Shown in pieces: positions 1 to 9,357 of a stretch of DNA of 64,000 nt. The stretch spans positions 147,947-211,946 of the forward strand of contig NZ_BBLU01000005.1 in NCBI RefSeq assembly GCF_000759715.1, read 5' to 3'. The notes beneath the pieces are model-generated. The model was not told the DNA's origin and made no database searches. It saw only the letters and a list, made by a program, of their open reading frames with translations. Position numbers and translations under genes: made by a program. This DNA is from Demequina mangrovi. GTDB lineage: Bacteria > Actinomycetota > Actinomycetes > Actinomycetales > Demequinaceae. Each line of letters opens with the position of its first letter. Position 1 is the first letter of the stretch.

Positions 1-980
1 GCCTCCGGGTCCGTACCGGGCACGATGCGCATCGAGATCTTCGCGCTCGCCGCCGGGTGGATGACGTTCGAGGAGTCCGCGATCGAGGTGATGTCGACGC
101 CGATCGCGTTGATCGACGGCTTCGCCCACAGCCGGTCGGAGATGGTCCCGGTGCCCACGAGCGAGACGCCGGGCAGCAGCGGGCAGCCCTCGAGGAAGCT
201 CTCCTCGCTCTGCACCGCGCCCGCCCACGAGCCGCCGGTGACGCCGGCGACGGCCACGTCGCCCGCATCGTCCACGAGCGAGGTGAGCAGGCGCGCGAGC
301 GCCATCATCGCGTCCGGGGCGGCGCCGCCGAAGACGCCCGAGTGCAGCGGGTGGTCGAGCGTGCGGACGGTGACCTTGCAGGAGACGTCGCCGCGCAGCG
401 CGGTGGTGAGGACGGGCTCGCCGGCGACCAGGTTGCCCATGTCGCACACGACGAAGAGGTCGCACTGGAACAGGTCGGGGTGCGCCTCGACGAACTCCTC
501 GAGGTTGCTCTCGGTCTCCTCCATGCCCTCGAGGATGATCCGGAGGGTGCACGGCGGCTCGCCTCCGAAGGCGCGCAGCGTGCCCAGGTGGGTCGCGATG
601 CCGCTCTTGTCATCGGCGGCGCCGCGGCCGTAGATGCGCCCGTCGTCCTTGCGGGTCGGGGTGAACGGCTCGGAGGTCCACCCCTGCGACATCGCGGCCG
701 GCTGGACGTCGTAGTGCGCGTAGAGCACGACCGTCGGCGAGCCCGCAGGGCCGGGGATCTCGCCGTAGATGGGCGGGTAGCCCCACGGCACGTCCATGAG
801 GCGCGCGTCGGCGAAGCCGGCCTCGCGCACCAGCTCGAGCGTCCGCGACGCCATCGCGTTCACCGGCTCCTCGGGGTAGCCCGGGAACGCCACGGACGGG
901 ATCGAGATGAGCTCCTCGAGATCTGCGATGACTCCGGGCATGAGGTCGCGAACCTTCGCGGCCATGGACGATGCGGGCAT
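1..980 (-). CDS. M20-family metallopeptidase, C-terminus outside window
   Basis: Zinc-dependent cytoplasmic peptidase of the M20 dipeptidase-like group, expected to cleave short peptides. Reading the minus strand gives 326 codons before the window ends, so the last part is missing. Visible motifs: YAHYDVQP (His89, Asp91, first metal site), GRGAADDKSG near residue 120 (bridging Asp) and EGMEETES at 151-158 (catalytic and metal Glu). The start at 980 has GGAAAGG nine bases upstream; Met at codon 6 is an alternative start. It lies 29 bases downstream of the Dcu-type carrier on the same strand, so the two are probably cotranscribed. The family is firm; the substrate cannot be told. Confidence 0.88.
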   Translation of the reverse strand, partial: MPASSMAAKVRDLMPGVIADLEELISIPSVAFPGYPEEPVNAMASRTLELVREAGFADARLMDVPWGYPPIYGEIPGPAGSPTVVLYAHYDVQPAAMSQGWTSEPFTPTRKDDGRIYGRGAADDKSGIATHLGTLRAFGGEPPCTLRIILEGMEETESNLEEFVEAHPDLFQCDLFVVCDMGNLVAGEPVLTTALRGDVSCKVTVRTLDHPLHSGVFGGAAPDAMMALARLLTSLVDDAGDVAVAGVTGGSWAGAVQSEESFLEGCPLLPGVSLVGTGTISDRLWAKPSINAIGVDITSIADSSNVIHPAASAKISMRIVPGTDPE

Positions 981-1009
981 GGGTGAACGCCTTTCCGTGC
1001 GGATGCGGG

Positions 1010-2356
1010 TCAGAAGAATGCGCCGATGAGCGCGCCGACCCCGACTGTAGTGACCGAGAGGATGAGCATCGGCACGAAGAAGCTGTGATCGAGCAGCTTG
1101 GTGCCCAGCTTGGTCGACCCGGTCTCATCGAAGTTGGCGGCCGCGATCTGCGGACCGTTGGCGGGGAGGGTGTAGACGCCGCCGAGGCCGCCTGCCCACA
1201 TGCCCGCCACCGAGCCGACGGGCAGCCCGGCCGCGAGTCCGATGGGGACGATGGTGTTGGTCGCGGTCGACTGGCTGGTCGTCATCGCCGCGACGAGGAA
1301 CACCGCGAGCGCGAAGATGAAGCGGAAGTCGGTGACCCAGGAGCCGACCGTCGACACGATGTACTCCTCGTGGGCGGCGATGAAGGTCGCCGTCAGCCAC
1401 GCGATCCCGAACAGAGCGATCGCGGCCACCATGCCCGCCTTGAACACGGACTGGTCGGGCACGGAGCCGACCTTGGGACACCCCACGAAGATGATGATCG
1501 CGCTGACGACGAGCATCACGAGGATGATCGTCACGCCCATGTCGACGCGCACGGTCTCGCCGTCGACGGTGTACGACGGACGCAGCCCCTCGAAGATCCC
1601 GAACGCCACGATCGCGAACACCCCGAGCAGGAACGCGATGGCGGCGTTGCGGCCCCGCGCGGTGAAGGTGAGGTGGGCGGTCGAGCTGCCGCCCCCGCCG
1701 TCCCTCAGCGCGGCGACGGCGCCGGCGGCGATGCGCTCCTGGATCTCCGGGTCATCGTCCATGTCCCTCCACATGCGGTTGACCACGAGCGACGTCACCA
1801 CGATGCCGATGACGCACGCGGGGAAGGTGATCGCGAGGATCTGCGCGAGGCCGAGGTTGTACGGCGCGACGTCGGTGAAGGTCAGCATCGCGGCCATCGC
1901 CGCGGACACGGGCGACGCGGCGAGCGCGATGCCGGACTGCACCACGGTCACGGTGAGGGGTCGCGCGGGCCGGATGCCGTTCTTCACCGAGAGGTCGTAG
2001 ACCACGGGCAGCAGCGGGAACACGATGTTGCCCGTGCCCGCCCCCGCGCAGAACAGGAACGCGGTGAGCGGCGCGATCACGGTGATCTGCTTGGGGCGTT
2101 TCTCGATCACGCGTGCCGCCATCGCGACCATCCAGTCGATGCCTCCTGCGGCCTGCATGAGCGCGGCGGCCGTGACCACGCCGAGGATGATGCCGATGGC
2201 GGTGATGGGCGCCCCGCCGGGAGCCTCCCCGAAGAGGAAGACGAGCACGAACGTGCCCACGCCGCCCCAGACGCCGACGCCGATGCCGCCGGCGCGCGTG
2301 CCGAGCACGATCGAGCCGAGCACCACGATCGCCTCGAGCACGAAGCTGATGGTCAT
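1010..2356 (-). CDS. Dcu-family C4-dicarboxylate carrier
   Basis: Integral membrane carrier of 448 residues with about a dozen hydrophobic segments. The N-terminal half follows the DcuA/DcuB pattern: LGTRAGGIGVGVWGG near residue 16, an MQAAGGIDW segment, GAGTGNIVFPLLPV, and ASPVSAAMAAM. Known Dcu proteins exchange or take up aspartate, fumarate, malate or succinate. The start is set at 2356 because GGAGGGG lies five bases before it; the longer frame to 2485 has no ribosome site and runs into the divergent gene. The M20 peptidase follows 29 bases downstream, which could fit use of an amino acid or dipeptide-derived substrate, but that link is inference. Confidence 0.82.
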   Translation of the reverse strand: MTISFVLEAIVVLGSIVLGTRAGGIGVGVWGGVGTFVLVFLFGEAPGGAPITAIGIILGVVTAAALMQAAGGIDWMVAMAARVIEKRPKQITVIAPLTAFLFCAGAGTGNIVFPLLPVVYDLSVKNGIRPARPLTVTVVQSGIALAASPVSAAMAAMLTFTDVAPYNLGLAQILAITFPACVIGIVVTSLVVNRMWRDMDDDPEIQERIAAGAVAALRDGGGGSSTAHLTFTARGRNAAIAFLLGVFAIVAFGIFEGLRPSYTVDGETVRVDMGVTIILVMLVVSAIIIFVGCPKVGSVPDQSVFKAGMVAAIALFGIAWLTATFIAAHEEYIVSTVGSWVTDFRFIFALAVFLVAAMTTSQSTATNTIVPIGLAAGLPVGSVAGMWAGGLGGVYTLPANGPQIAAANFDETGSTKLGTKLLDHSFFVPMLILSVTTVGVGALIGAFF

Positions 2357-2471
2357 GTCCGCCCCTCCGGGGCCGGTGGAGGCCCTGAATACGGACATTA
2401 CGCGCGCGCTCCGACAGGCGCCCGTCGAGGGACGATGCCGTGGTCGGGGCGGGGCTGTCCGACCGTGCTCG

Positions 2472-2477
2472 TAGGGT
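2472..2477 (+). promoter_or_regulatory. -10 hexamer of leaderless hydrolase promoter
   Basis: TAGGGT ends six bases before the ATG at 2484, so transcription would begin at or next to the start codon. No clear -35 is seen. The same spacing recurs before many genes in the window. Confidence 0.45.
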
Positions 2478-2483
2478 GTCGTC

Positions 2484-3272
2484 ATGTTCGTGACGGAACG
2501 CGGTGAGGGTCGGCCCGTGGTGATGCTCCACGGATTCGGCGTCGACCACAGGATCGTGCTGCCTCTCGATGATGCGCTGTCCGGTCGCGGATGGAGGCGC
2601 CTCTACGTCGACCTGCCGTGGGCGCCGGGCTGGACCGGGCCGCAGACCGGCGGAGCGCAGAGCATCGCCGAGGCGCTGGTCGAGGGGATCGCCGACCGGC
2701 TCGGCGACGAACCCTTCGCGGTGCTCGGCAACTCGTTCGGGGCGCAGCTCGCGCGGTACATCGCGCACGTGAGCGAGCCCCGGGCCCTGGGGCTCGCGAC
2801 GCTCGTCGGCGTGTTCGAGCCTCGTCACGAGTCGCGACGTCTCCCGACACCGCGACCGCTCATGAGGGACGATGCGCTCGTCGAGCGTGCCGGCGCGGCG
2901 GGGGAGGCCTTCCGCGAGATCGCGGTGATCGAGACACCGGAGACCCTCGCCGCGCAGCTGCGCTGGGTGGAGCCGGGGCTGAGGGACGCCGATCAGGCGG
3001 TGATGGACGCGGTCGCCGCCGACTACGCGCTGGACGCCGAGCCCGAGGACGCGCGTCCGGCGCCGTTCACGCGGCCGTCGGTGCACGTGTTCGGCCGGCA
3101 GGACCATGTCACGGGTTACGAGGATGGCTGGGCGCGCCGCGATCACTATCCGCGCGGCACGTTCGCGGTGCTGGACGCGGCGGGCCATCACGCGCACCTC
3201 GAACGACCGACGCTTGTCGCCGCGCTGCTCCAGGACTGGCTCGACCGGATGGACGCCGATCAGCCGAGATAA
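2484..3272 (+). CDS. alpha/beta hydrolase
   Basis: Alpha/beta-hydrolase fold protein of 262 residues. Seen: HGFG oxyanion loop at about residue 16, nucleophile elbow GNSFGA (Ser near residue 82), acidic residue in FGRQDHV near residue 208, and catalytic His in AGHHAHLE near residue 233. This is a full triad, so an active esterase or related hydrolase is likely, with unknown substrate. The start has no ribosome site but a TAGGGT hexamer six bases upstream, suggesting a leaderless message. Its last 13 bases overlap the end of the convergent xylulokinase gene. It is divergent from the Dcu carrier across 127 bases. Confidence 0.85.
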   Translation: MFVTERGEGRPVVMLHGFGVDHRIVLPLDDALSGRGWRRLYVDLPWAPGWTGPQTGGAQSIAEALVEGIADRLGDEPFAVLGNSFGAQLARYIAHVSEPRALGLATLVGVFEPRHESRRLPTPRPLMRDDALVERAGAAGEAFREIAVIETPETLAAQLRWVEPGLRDADQAVMDAVAADYALDAEPEDARPAPFTRPSVHVFGRQDHVTGYEDGWARRDHYPRGTFAVLDAAGHHAHLERPTLVAALLQDWLDRMDADQPR

Positions 3273-4687
3273 GCGGCTGCCGCCTCGCGGTGCTGCGCCA
3301 TGATCGCGGGCCTGGTGTCCTGCGGGGGTGCCGCGACGACCGCGAGCGGCCAGTCGGGGCGCTCGCCCGTGAGCGCCCAGGCCGCCTGCACGGCGGCGCC
3401 GGCGGCGACGTACTCGCCGGGCTCGGGCACCTCGACGGGCACGTCGAAGACCTGGGCCGCGATCGCCTGCACGGCCGGGTTCTGCGCCGAGCCGCCCACG
3501 AGCAGCGCGCGCCTGGCGGTCACGCCCGCGGCCAGGATGGCCTCCATACCCACGGACTGCGCGGCGAGCATGCCCTCGATCGCGGCGCGGGCCATGTTCT
3601 CGCGCGTCGTGTTGGCCAGCGTCATCCCGGACAGCGACGCGGTGGCATCCGGCAGGTTCGGGGTGCGCTCGCCCTCGAAGTACGGCACGAGCGTGAGGCC
3701 GCTCGCGCCAGGCTCGGCGTCCATGGCGAGCGTGCCGAGCTCGTCGTAGCCGACCCCCAGCACCCGCGCGAACGCGTCGAGCACGCGCGACGCGTTGAGG
3801 GTGCACACGAGCGGCAGGTGCTCGCCCGAGGCGGACGCGAAGCCCGCGACCGTCCCGCTGGCATCGCTGAAGCCCTGCTCGGTCACGGCGAACACCGTTC
3901 CGGAGGTGCCGAGCGAGACGATCACGTCGCCCACCGCGGCGCCGAGCCCGAGACCCGCCGCGGCGTTGTCGCCCGCGCCGGGGCCCACGAGGCAGCCGGC
4001 GTGACCGGCGATCTCCTCGAGCACGGTTCCTGCGCTCTCGCCCGGGCCGAGCACGCGCGGCACCGTCGCATCGTGCCCGAGCGCCGCGGCGAGGAGCTCG
4101 CGGTCGTACTCGCCGGTGGCCGCGCTCCAGTAGCCGGTGCCCGAGGCGTCGGAGCGGTCCGTGGTGAGCGCGTCCAGGTCCGGACCGAGCGGGGCTGTAG
4201 CCGCGGGGCCGTAGCCCCGCAGGCGCCACGTCAGCCAGTCGTGGGGGAGGGCGACGGCGGCGACGCACGCGGCGTTCTCCGGCTCGGCGTCGCGCAGCCA
4301 GCGCAGCTTGGTCGACGTGAACGATGCGACGGGCACCAGGCCCGTGCGCTCGGCCAGCGCGGAGGCGCCGAACTCCGCCACCAGGTCGGCGGCGGCCCCG
4401 GCCGAGCGGGTGTCGTTCCACAGGAGCGCGTCGCGGATGACCTCGCCGTCGGCGGAGAGCGCGACCATGCCGTGCTGCTGGCCGCCCACGGAGATCGCGG
4501 CCACGTCGGCGAGGCCGCCGGCCTCCGCGAGGGCCGCGAGCAGCGCGTCCCACCAGTACGCGGGATCCACCGAGGTGCCGTCGGGGTGCGAGGCGCGCCC
4601 GATGCGCACCACCGCGCCCGTCTCGAGGTCGCGGACGACGACCTTGCAGGACTGGGTCGAGGAGTCGACTCCGGCGACGAGGGTCAT
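3260..4687 (-). CDS. xylB: xylulokinase
   Basis: FGGY-family sugar kinase, 475 residues, phosphorylating D-xylulose to D-xylulose 5-phosphate in the cytoplasm. The N-terminus has the phosphate-binding GVDSSTQS motif, residues near 75-85 read GQQHGMV, and [15 protein letters not shown] and [11 protein letters not shown] mark the second ATP-binding lobe. The start at 4687 is preferred over 4699 because GGAG sits six bases before it, inside the longer alternative. It lies downstream of xylA on the same strand, so with the ROK regulator it makes a xylose catabolic unit. Confidence 0.92.
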   Translation of the reverse strand: MTLVAGVDSSTQSCKVVVRDLETGAVVRIGRASHPDGTSVDPAYWWDALLAALAEAGGLADVAAISVGGQQHGMVALSADGEVIRDALLWNDTRSAGAAADLVAEFGASALAERTGLVPVASFTSTKLRWLRDAEPENAACVAAVALPHDWLTWRLRGYGPAATAPLGPDLDALTTDRSDASGTGYWSAATGEYDRELLAAALGHDATVPRVLGPGESAGTVLEEIAGHAGCLVGPGAGDNAAAGLGLGAAVGDVIVSLGTSGTVFAVTEQGFSDASGTVAGFASASGEHLPLVCTLNASRVLDAFARVLGVGYDELGTLAMDAEPGASGLTLVPYFEGERTPNLPDATASLSGMTLANTTRENMARAAIEGMLAAQSVGMEAILAAGVTARRALLVGGSAQNPAVQAIAAQVFDVPVEVPEPGEYVAAGAAVQAAWALTGERPDWPLAVVAAPPQDTRPAIMAQHREAAAAYLG

Positions 4688-4706
4688 CTGGTGCTCCATT
4701 CGAGAT

Positions 4707-4765
4707 CGGGACGCTCAGCACCGGTGCCACGCGCCTTCGGGCGGCGATCGGGACGCTCAGTACTG
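4707..4765 (+). repeat. two copies of short repeat GATCGGGACGCTCAG
   Basis: In the 145-base gap between xylA and xylB, CGGGACGCTCAG starts at 4707 and again at 4749; the second copy extends to CGGGACGCTCAGTACTG (to 4765). The same 17-mer recurs at 9732 inside the AlkA gene, with a fourth, degenerate copy at 9774. CAGTACTG at its end is palindromic. Role unknown; it may be a dispersed REP-like element. Confidence 0.6.
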
Positions 4766-4832
4766 CCGAGGGGAGGGGCGCCCCGCCCGCTCCAAGGAGG
4801 GAGAGCGGACGGGACGCCAGGGAGGGGGAGGG

Positions 4833-6023
4833 TCAGCGGGCGCCCATGAGGTGCTCGACGGCGAGCTGCTGGAGACGGACGTAGCCGAACCCCTTGCCGT
4901 CGAAGTACGCGTCCGGGTCGAAGTCCTCGAAGGCGGAGGTGTCCGCGAGGAGGTCGGCGGTGGACTCGCCCTCGGCCAGCGTGGTCTGCGCGAGCTCGCC
5001 CTGACGGGTGGCGGCGATCGCCTCCTGGACCTCGGGGTCGGCGCGGAACGCGGCCGCGCGCTCCTTGAGCATGAGGTACATCCGCATGTTCGCCTTGGCG
5101 GACTCCCACACGCCGTCGAAGTCCTCGGTGCGCGAGGGCTTGTAGTCGAAGTGGCGCGGGCCCGTGTACGCGGGCGAGCCGTTCGGGCCGCCGTTCTCGA
5201 GCAGGTCGACCAGCGAGAACGCGTTGATGAGGTCGCCGTGGCCGAACACGAGGTCCTGGTCGTACTTGATGCCGCGCTGGCCGTTGAGGTCGATGTGGAA
5301 CAGCTTGCCGTGGTCGAGCGCCTGCGCGATGCCCGCGGTGAAGTTGAGGCCCGCCATCTGCTCGTGGCCCACCTCGGGGTTGAGGCCCACCAGCTCGGGG
5401 TGGTCGAGCGTGTTGATGAAGGCCATGGCGTGGCCGACGGTCGGCAGCAGGATGTCGCCGCGGGGCTCGTTCGGCTTGGGCTCGATCGCGAACTTGAGGT
5501 CGTAGCCCTTCTCGAGCACGTAGTCGCCGAAGATGTTGGCCGCCTCGCGGTAGCGCTCGAGCGCGACGCGGACGTCCTTCGAGAAATCGTACTCGGCGCC
5601 CTCGCGGCCGCCCCACATGACGAACGTCTTCGCGCCCAGCTCGGCGGCGAGGTCGATGTTGCGGAGGATCTTGCGGATGGTGAAGCGACGTACGTCGCGC
5701 GCGTTCGACGTGACGCCGCCGTCCTTGAAGACGGGGTGCGAGAACGTGTTCGTGGTGATCATGGGGATCGTCATCCCCGTCTCCTCGCACGCCTTCTTCA
5801 ATGCGTCGATCGCGGCCCGGCGGTCCGCGTCCGAGGACCCGAAGGGGAAGAGGTCGTCGTCGTGGAAGGTCATGCCGTAGGCGCCCAGCGCGGCGAGCTT
5901 GTGGATCGCCGCGACGGGGTCAAGCGGCCCGCGGGTCGCGGTGCCGAACGGGTCGGCCGCCGGCCAGCCGATGGTCCAGAGGCCGAACGTGAAGTGATCG
6001 GCGGGGGTGGGGGTGAGCGACAT
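4833..6023 (-). CDS. xylA: xylose isomerase
   Basis: Converts D-xylose to D-xylulose; 396 residues, the length of the short actinobacterial class. Alignment to the Streptomyces-type enzyme is direct: His54 and Asp57 in [11 protein letters not shown], and Glu181 and Lys183 in [12 protein letters not shown] fall at the classical positions. The N-terminus [19 protein letters not shown] is typical. AAGGAGA lies six bases upstream of the ATG. It is the first gene of xylA-xylB and is divergent from the ROK regulator; an inverted repeat centred about 40 bases upstream is a likely operator. Confidence 0.95.
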   Translation of the reverse strand: MSLTPTPADHFTFGLWTIGWPAADPFGTATRGPLDPVAAIHKLAALGAYGMTFHDDDLFPFGSSDADRRAAIDALKKACEETGMTIPMITTNTFSHPVFKDGGVTSNARDVRRFTIRKILRNIDLAAELGAKTFVMWGGREGAEYDFSKDVRVALERYREAANIFGDYVLEKGYDLKFAIEPKPNEPRGDILLPTVGHAMAFINTLDHPELVGLNPEVGHEQMAGLNFTAGIAQALDHGKLFHIDLNGQRGIKYDQDLVFGHGDLINAFSLVDLLENGGPNGSPAYTGPRHFDYKPSRTEDFDGVWESAKANMRMYLMLKERAAAFRADPEVQEAIAATRQGELAQTTLAEGESTADLLADTSAFEDFDPDAYFDGKGFGYVRLQQLAVEHLMGAR

Positions 6024-6053
6024 CGTGGCTCTCCTTCGTCGTTGAGGGATAAA

Positions 6054-6072
6054 ATGTTCCGGGAGAGAACAT
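6054..6072. promoter_or_regulatory. candidate xylose-repressor operator
   Basis: Perfect inverted repeat ATGTTC-N7-GAACAT in the 184-base gap between xylA and the ROK regulator, 31 bases from the xylA start and about 135 from the regulator start. The surrounding stretch (AAAATG, ATATAC) is the most AT-rich of the gap and may hold the xylA promoter. Position and symmetry suit binding by the adjacent ROK repressor; binding is inferred. Confidence 0.65.
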
Positions 6073-6207
6073 ATACCCGCGAGGGGGTCAGGTCAAAACC
6101 CGCCGCGCCGCGCCGACCGTCCCGAGGCCCAGCGACGGGGTTCCGGCGCCCCGCGATGTGTCGAGAGCCTCGCGGGCGGGCATACTGACGGGCACGAAGG
6201 AGGATCG

Positions 6208-7377
6208 ATGCCAGAGGACACGGTGCACGCGGACACCCCGGCGGAGGCGCGCATCGCCGCCGCGCGCGGCAGCCGCAACGACCACACGCGTCGGCGCAAC
6301 CTCTCGTCGCTCCTCACTGCGGTCCACTACGGCGGCCCGCTCACGCGCGCGCAGCTCACGCGGGACACGGGCCTCAACCGCTCGACCATCGGCGGCCTGG
6401 TCGCCGAGCTCTCCGAGCTCGGTCTTGTGGTCGAGGACGCCGCTGCGGAGACGGGGACGGTCGGCCGCCCCAGCCACATCGTGCGGCCCCGCCGCGACGT
6501 CGTCGCGCTGGCCCTCCACGCGGACGTCGACGCCCTCGAGCTCGGCGCCGTCGGGATCGACGGCGCGGTGCTCGCACGCCGCCGGGCCAACCTCGACGCG
6601 CCGCCCACGCCGGACGATGCGGCGGCCTTCTCCTGGGAGGCCGCCCGCGAGGTCGCGGCGGAGCTGGGCGGCGTCCGCGCGGCCGGCATCGGCGCCGCGG
6701 TGCCCGGGCTGGTCGGCATCGACGGCGCGACCGTCGTCGACGCGCCGCACCTCGGCTGGCGCGATGTCGCGCTGGGGGAGCGGCTGCGCGGTGCGCTCGG
6801 CATCCCGGTGGTCGTGGGCAACGACGCGAACATGGGTCTGCGGGCCGAGTGGAGCTTCGGGGCCGCGAAGGGCGTCGACACGGTCGTCTACCTCAACGGT
6901 TCCGCGTCCGGCATCGGCGGGGCGGCCTTGGTCGGCGGACGGATGCTGCGCGGCGGGCGCGGCTACGGAGGCGAGTTCGGCCACATGATGATCCGGTCGG
7001 ACGGCGACCGCTGCTCGTGCGGCCGCCGCGGCTGCCTCGAGACCGAGGTCAACGCGGCGCTGCTCGACGAGGCCGCGCACGACGCCGCCGCGCTCGACCG
7101 CTTCGCCGAGGTCCTCGCCGCCGCGATCGCGAACCTCGAATGCGCCTTCGACCCCGACGCGGTCCTGCTCGCCGGCTACCTGGGCGCGCTCTTCGACGTC
7201 CGGCGCGAGCTGGTGACCGATCAGGTCCGTGCGATGGCCTTCCGGCCGGACGCCGAGGACGTGGTCATCGCCCGCGCCGCCCTCGGCGGCAACCGGCTCC
7301 TCATCGGAGCCGCGGAACGGGCCTTCGCCCCGCTCCTGCGCGATCCCGCGGGCACGGCGCTGGCCGCGCTCGCGTGA
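6208..7377 (+). CDS. ROK-family transcriptional regulator, probable xylose repressor
   Basis: 389 residues: an N-terminal MarR-like winged helix (about 25-90, with TRAQLTRDTGLNRSTIGGLV as recognition region) and a C-terminal ROK sugar-kinase fold. GYGGEFGHMMI and the zinc motif CSCGRRGCLE are present. The sugar-binding fold without obvious kinase need suggests a repressor sensing a sugar, and the divergent xylA points to xylose. AAGGAG lies five bases before the ATG. A xylR name would rest only on context. The following dehydrogenase starts 25 bases downstream and may be cotranscribed. Confidence 0.88.
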   Translation: MPEDTVHADTPAEARIAAARGSRNDHTRRRNLSSLLTAVHYGGPLTRAQLTRDTGLNRSTIGGLVAELSELGLVVEDAAAETGTVGRPSHIVRPRRDVVALALHADVDALELGAVGIDGAVLARRRANLDAPPTPDDAAAFSWEAAREVAAELGGVRAAGIGAAVPGLVGIDGATVVDAPHLGWRDVALGERLRGALGIPVVVGNDANMGLRAEWSFGAAKGVDTVVYLNGSASGIGGAALVGGRMLRGGRGYGGEFGHMMIRSDGDRCSCGRRGCLETEVNAALLDEAAHDAAALDRFAEVLAAAIANLECAFDPDAVLLAGYLGALFDVRRELVTDQVRAMAFRPDAEDVVIARAALGGNRLLIGAAERAFAPLLRDPAGTALAALA

Positions 7378-7402
7378 CGGTCCTGCCTGGCACACTGGCC
7401 GC

Positions 7403-8353
7403 ATGATCACCGTCGCCGTGCCCTCGCAGGAAGTCGCCGATGCGCTGGGGGACCCCGGGCCGGACGCACGGGTGATCGTGTGGAACCCCGCGGAAGGCGA
7501 CGCCCCCGAGGCCGAGCGCGACCGGATCGCGCTCGTGTGCATGCCGCACTGGACCGCAGGACGCCGGGTCTACGGGCGGCTCGCGGCATGCCCGGAGCTC
7601 AAGGTCATCCAGATCGCGTCGGCGGGCTACGAGCACGTCGCGGCGCTGGTCCCGCCCGGCGTCGCGCTCGCGAACGCGCGCGGGGTCCACGACACCCGCG
7701 TCGCCGAGATGACCCTCCTGCTCGCGCTCGCGTCCCAGCGGCACCTCCCGCAGTTCCTCGACGCGCAGCGGCGGGGCGTGTGGGAGCCCGATCAGGACAC
7801 TCCGTCGCTGGCCGATGCGCGGGCCCTGATCGTCGGCTACGGCAGCATCGGCGAGGCGATCGCGGTGCGTCTGAGCGCGAGCGAGGTCCACGTCGAGGGC
7901 GTCGCCCGCACCGCCCGTACGGCGCCAGACGGGACCGAGGTGCACGCGATCGAGGACATCCGCGGCATCCTGCCGCGCTTCGACATCGTCATCGTGGTGA
8001 CACCGCACACCGAGGAGACCGACCGGCTGGTCGACGCGGGCTTCCTCGCCGCGATGAAGGACGATGCGCTGCTCATCAACGTGGGCCGCGGCAAGGTGGT
8101 CGACACCGATGCCCTGCTCGCGGAGCTCGAGTCGGGGCGCCTGCGCGCCGCGCTCGACGTCACCGATCCCGAGCCGCTGCCCGACGGCCACCCGCTCTTC
8201 GCAGCGCCCGGGTGCATCGTGGTGCCGCACATCGCCGGCACGGAGCGGCTCACCAACCGCCGCTACACGGACCTCGTGCGCCGTCAGATCCAGGCGCTCG
8301 CGCAGGGGGAGCAGGCGGTCAACCAGGTGCTGATTGGCGCCTTCCCCGCGTAG
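7403..8353 (+). CDS. D-isomer-specific 2-hydroxyacid dehydrogenase
   Basis: NAD(P)-dependent dehydrogenase of 316 residues that would interconvert a D-2-hydroxyacid and its 2-oxoacid. The Rossmann motif is VGYGSIGEAIA (about 145-155); NVGRGKVVD supplies the usual substrate and cofactor Arg, ALDVTDPEPLPDGHPLF the catalytic Glu, and VVPHIAGTE the catalytic His. The ATG at 7403 starts the conserved domain; the longer upstream frame lies inside the ROK gene and was rejected. Substrate cannot be deduced. A strong hairpin overlaps its last codons. Confidence 0.87.
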   Translation: MITVAVPSQEVADALGDPGPDARVIVWNPAEGDAPEAERDRIALVCMPHWTAGRRVYGRLAACPELKVIQIASAGYEHVAALVPPGVALANARGVHDTRVAEMTLLLALASQRHLPQFLDAQRRGVWEPDQDTPSLADARALIVGYGSIGEAIAVRLSASEVHVEGVARTARTAPDGTEVHAIEDIRGILPRFDIVIVVTPHTEETDRLVDAGFLAAMKDDALLINVGRGKVVDTDALLAELESGRLRAALDVTDPEPLPDGHPLFAAPGCIVVPHIAGTERLTNRRYTDLVRRQIQALAQGEQAVNQVLIGAFPA

Positions 8354-8374
8354 CCCCACCTCCGCGGGGAAGGC
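8339..8374 (+). terminator. hairpin terminator overlapping dehydrogenase stop
   Basis: Perfect 12-base stem GCCTTCCCCGCG / CGCGGGGAAGGC with a 12-base loop. The left arm codes the final residues and contains the stop. No U tract follows, as is common for high-GC actinobacterial hairpins. A second hairpin (CGCGCGGT/ACCGCGCG) lies at 8397-8415. Confidence 0.65.
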
Positions 8375-8494
8375 ACCGCCCCTCAGCCGTGGCTCTCGCG
8401 CGGTGCAACCGCGCGGCGCCTCCCCTCGACAGGCTAGGCCGCAGGTGCGCGACCCGCAGGGGTCGTGACCGTTTCGTGACCTTTCTCCGCTCTG

Positions 8495-8854
8495 CTACGC
8501 CTCGTCGCGCATCGCGATCCAGGCCGCGACGATCGCCTCGAGCTCGGTCCGGCGCTCGTCGGCCTCCGCGACCGAGGCGAACGTCATGGTGCGACCCTCC
8601 TTCCCCTCGCCGAGGAGGTGGGGGTGGTCGCCCGGGATGAGCGCGCCCTGGTGGAACATGAGCGTCGCGTGCTGCTTCGAGCGGGGGAAGAAGCTCGCGA
8701 GGTTGCCCCGGTAGGTGAAGGTGGGCGCCTGCCACTTCACGCATTCCTCGAGGCGAGGGTCCGCGGCGAGCAGGATCTCCCGCACGTGCGCGACCACGTC
8801 CTTCATCGGGTTGTCGTACGCCGCCATCCAGGCGTCGACGTCGTTGTCGGCCAT
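8495..8854 (-). CDS. DUF1801-domain protein
   Basis: Small soluble protein of 119 residues resembling the DUF1801/YdhG family: VREILLAADPRLEECVKWQAPTF, then FFPRSKQHATLMFHQGA and a helical C-terminus with LEAIVAAWI. The family is often annotated as an iron chaperone-like fold, but function here is unknown. No ribosome site is seen; TAGCCT (8861-8866, minus strand) ends six bases before the ATG, suggesting a leaderless message. It is convergent with the dehydrogenase and lies just upstream of the DNA-repair genes on the same strand. Confidence 0.75.
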   Translation of the reverse strand: MADNDVDAWMAAYDNPMKDVVAHVREILLAADPRLEECVKWQAPTFTYRGNLASFFPRSKQHATLMFHQGALIPGDHPHLLGEGKEGRTMTFASVAEADERRTELEAIVAAWIAMRDEA

Positions 8855-8874
8855 GCTCCGAGGCTAGACCCGCC

Positions 8875-9357
8875 TCATGCGCCGCGCTCGTGCGCGAGCA
8901 GCCATCGCTTCCGGTCCACGCCGCCCGCGTACCCGGTGAGCGAGCCGTCCGCGCCGATCACCCGGTGGCACGGCACGGCGATGGTGAGCGGGTTGCGCCC
9001 GATGGCCCCGGCGACCGCGCGCGTCGCGCTCGGCCGGCCCAGCGCCTGCGCGATCTGCGCGTACGTGCGCGTCTCGCCCGCGGGGATCGCGCGCAGCGAC
9101 TGCCACACGTCGCGCTGGAACGGCGTCCCCGGCGCGACGTCGTCGACGGGGACGTCGGCGGCCTCGCCCGAGAAGTACGCCTCGAAGGCTGCGGCGGCCT
9201 TCTCGAGCACGGCATGCGAGTCCGGCGCCGCGACAGCGTCGAGCTCCGGGCGGCGCCGATGGTCGGCGAAGTAGGCGCCGAGCAGCGATTCCTCGTCCGC
9301 GACGAGGGTGAGCGGGCCCAGCGGGGTGGGGATGTCGCGGCGGGCGAGCGGGGTCAT
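8875..9357 (-). CDS. ogt: methylated-DNA--protein-cysteine methyltransferase
   Basis: Suicidal repair protein removing alkyl groups from O6-alkylguanine; 160 residues. The active site PCHRVIG is at residues 129-135 (acceptor Cys130), preceded by the helix-turn-helix and arginine finger region RAVAGAIGRNPL, with GYAGGVDRKRWLLAHE closing the domain. Its ATG overlaps the stop of the upstream Ada/AlkA gene by four bases (ATGA), so translation is coupled and both products act on alkylation damage. The start is fixed by this overlap. Confidence 0.93.
   Translation of the reverse strand: MTPLARRDIPTPLGPLTLVADEESLLGAYFADHRRRPELDAVAAPDSHAVLEKAAAAFEAYFSGEAADVPVDDVAPGTPFQRDVWQSLRAIPAGETRTYAQIAQALGRPSATRAVAGAIGRNPLTIAVPCHRVIGADGSLTGYAGGVDRKRWLLAHERGA

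Noticed and set aside
1752..4730. A 992-codon open frame on the minus strand
   Set aside because: Arg/Gly/Ala-rich shadow of the hydrolase, xylB and Dcu genes in another frame; no family motifs.
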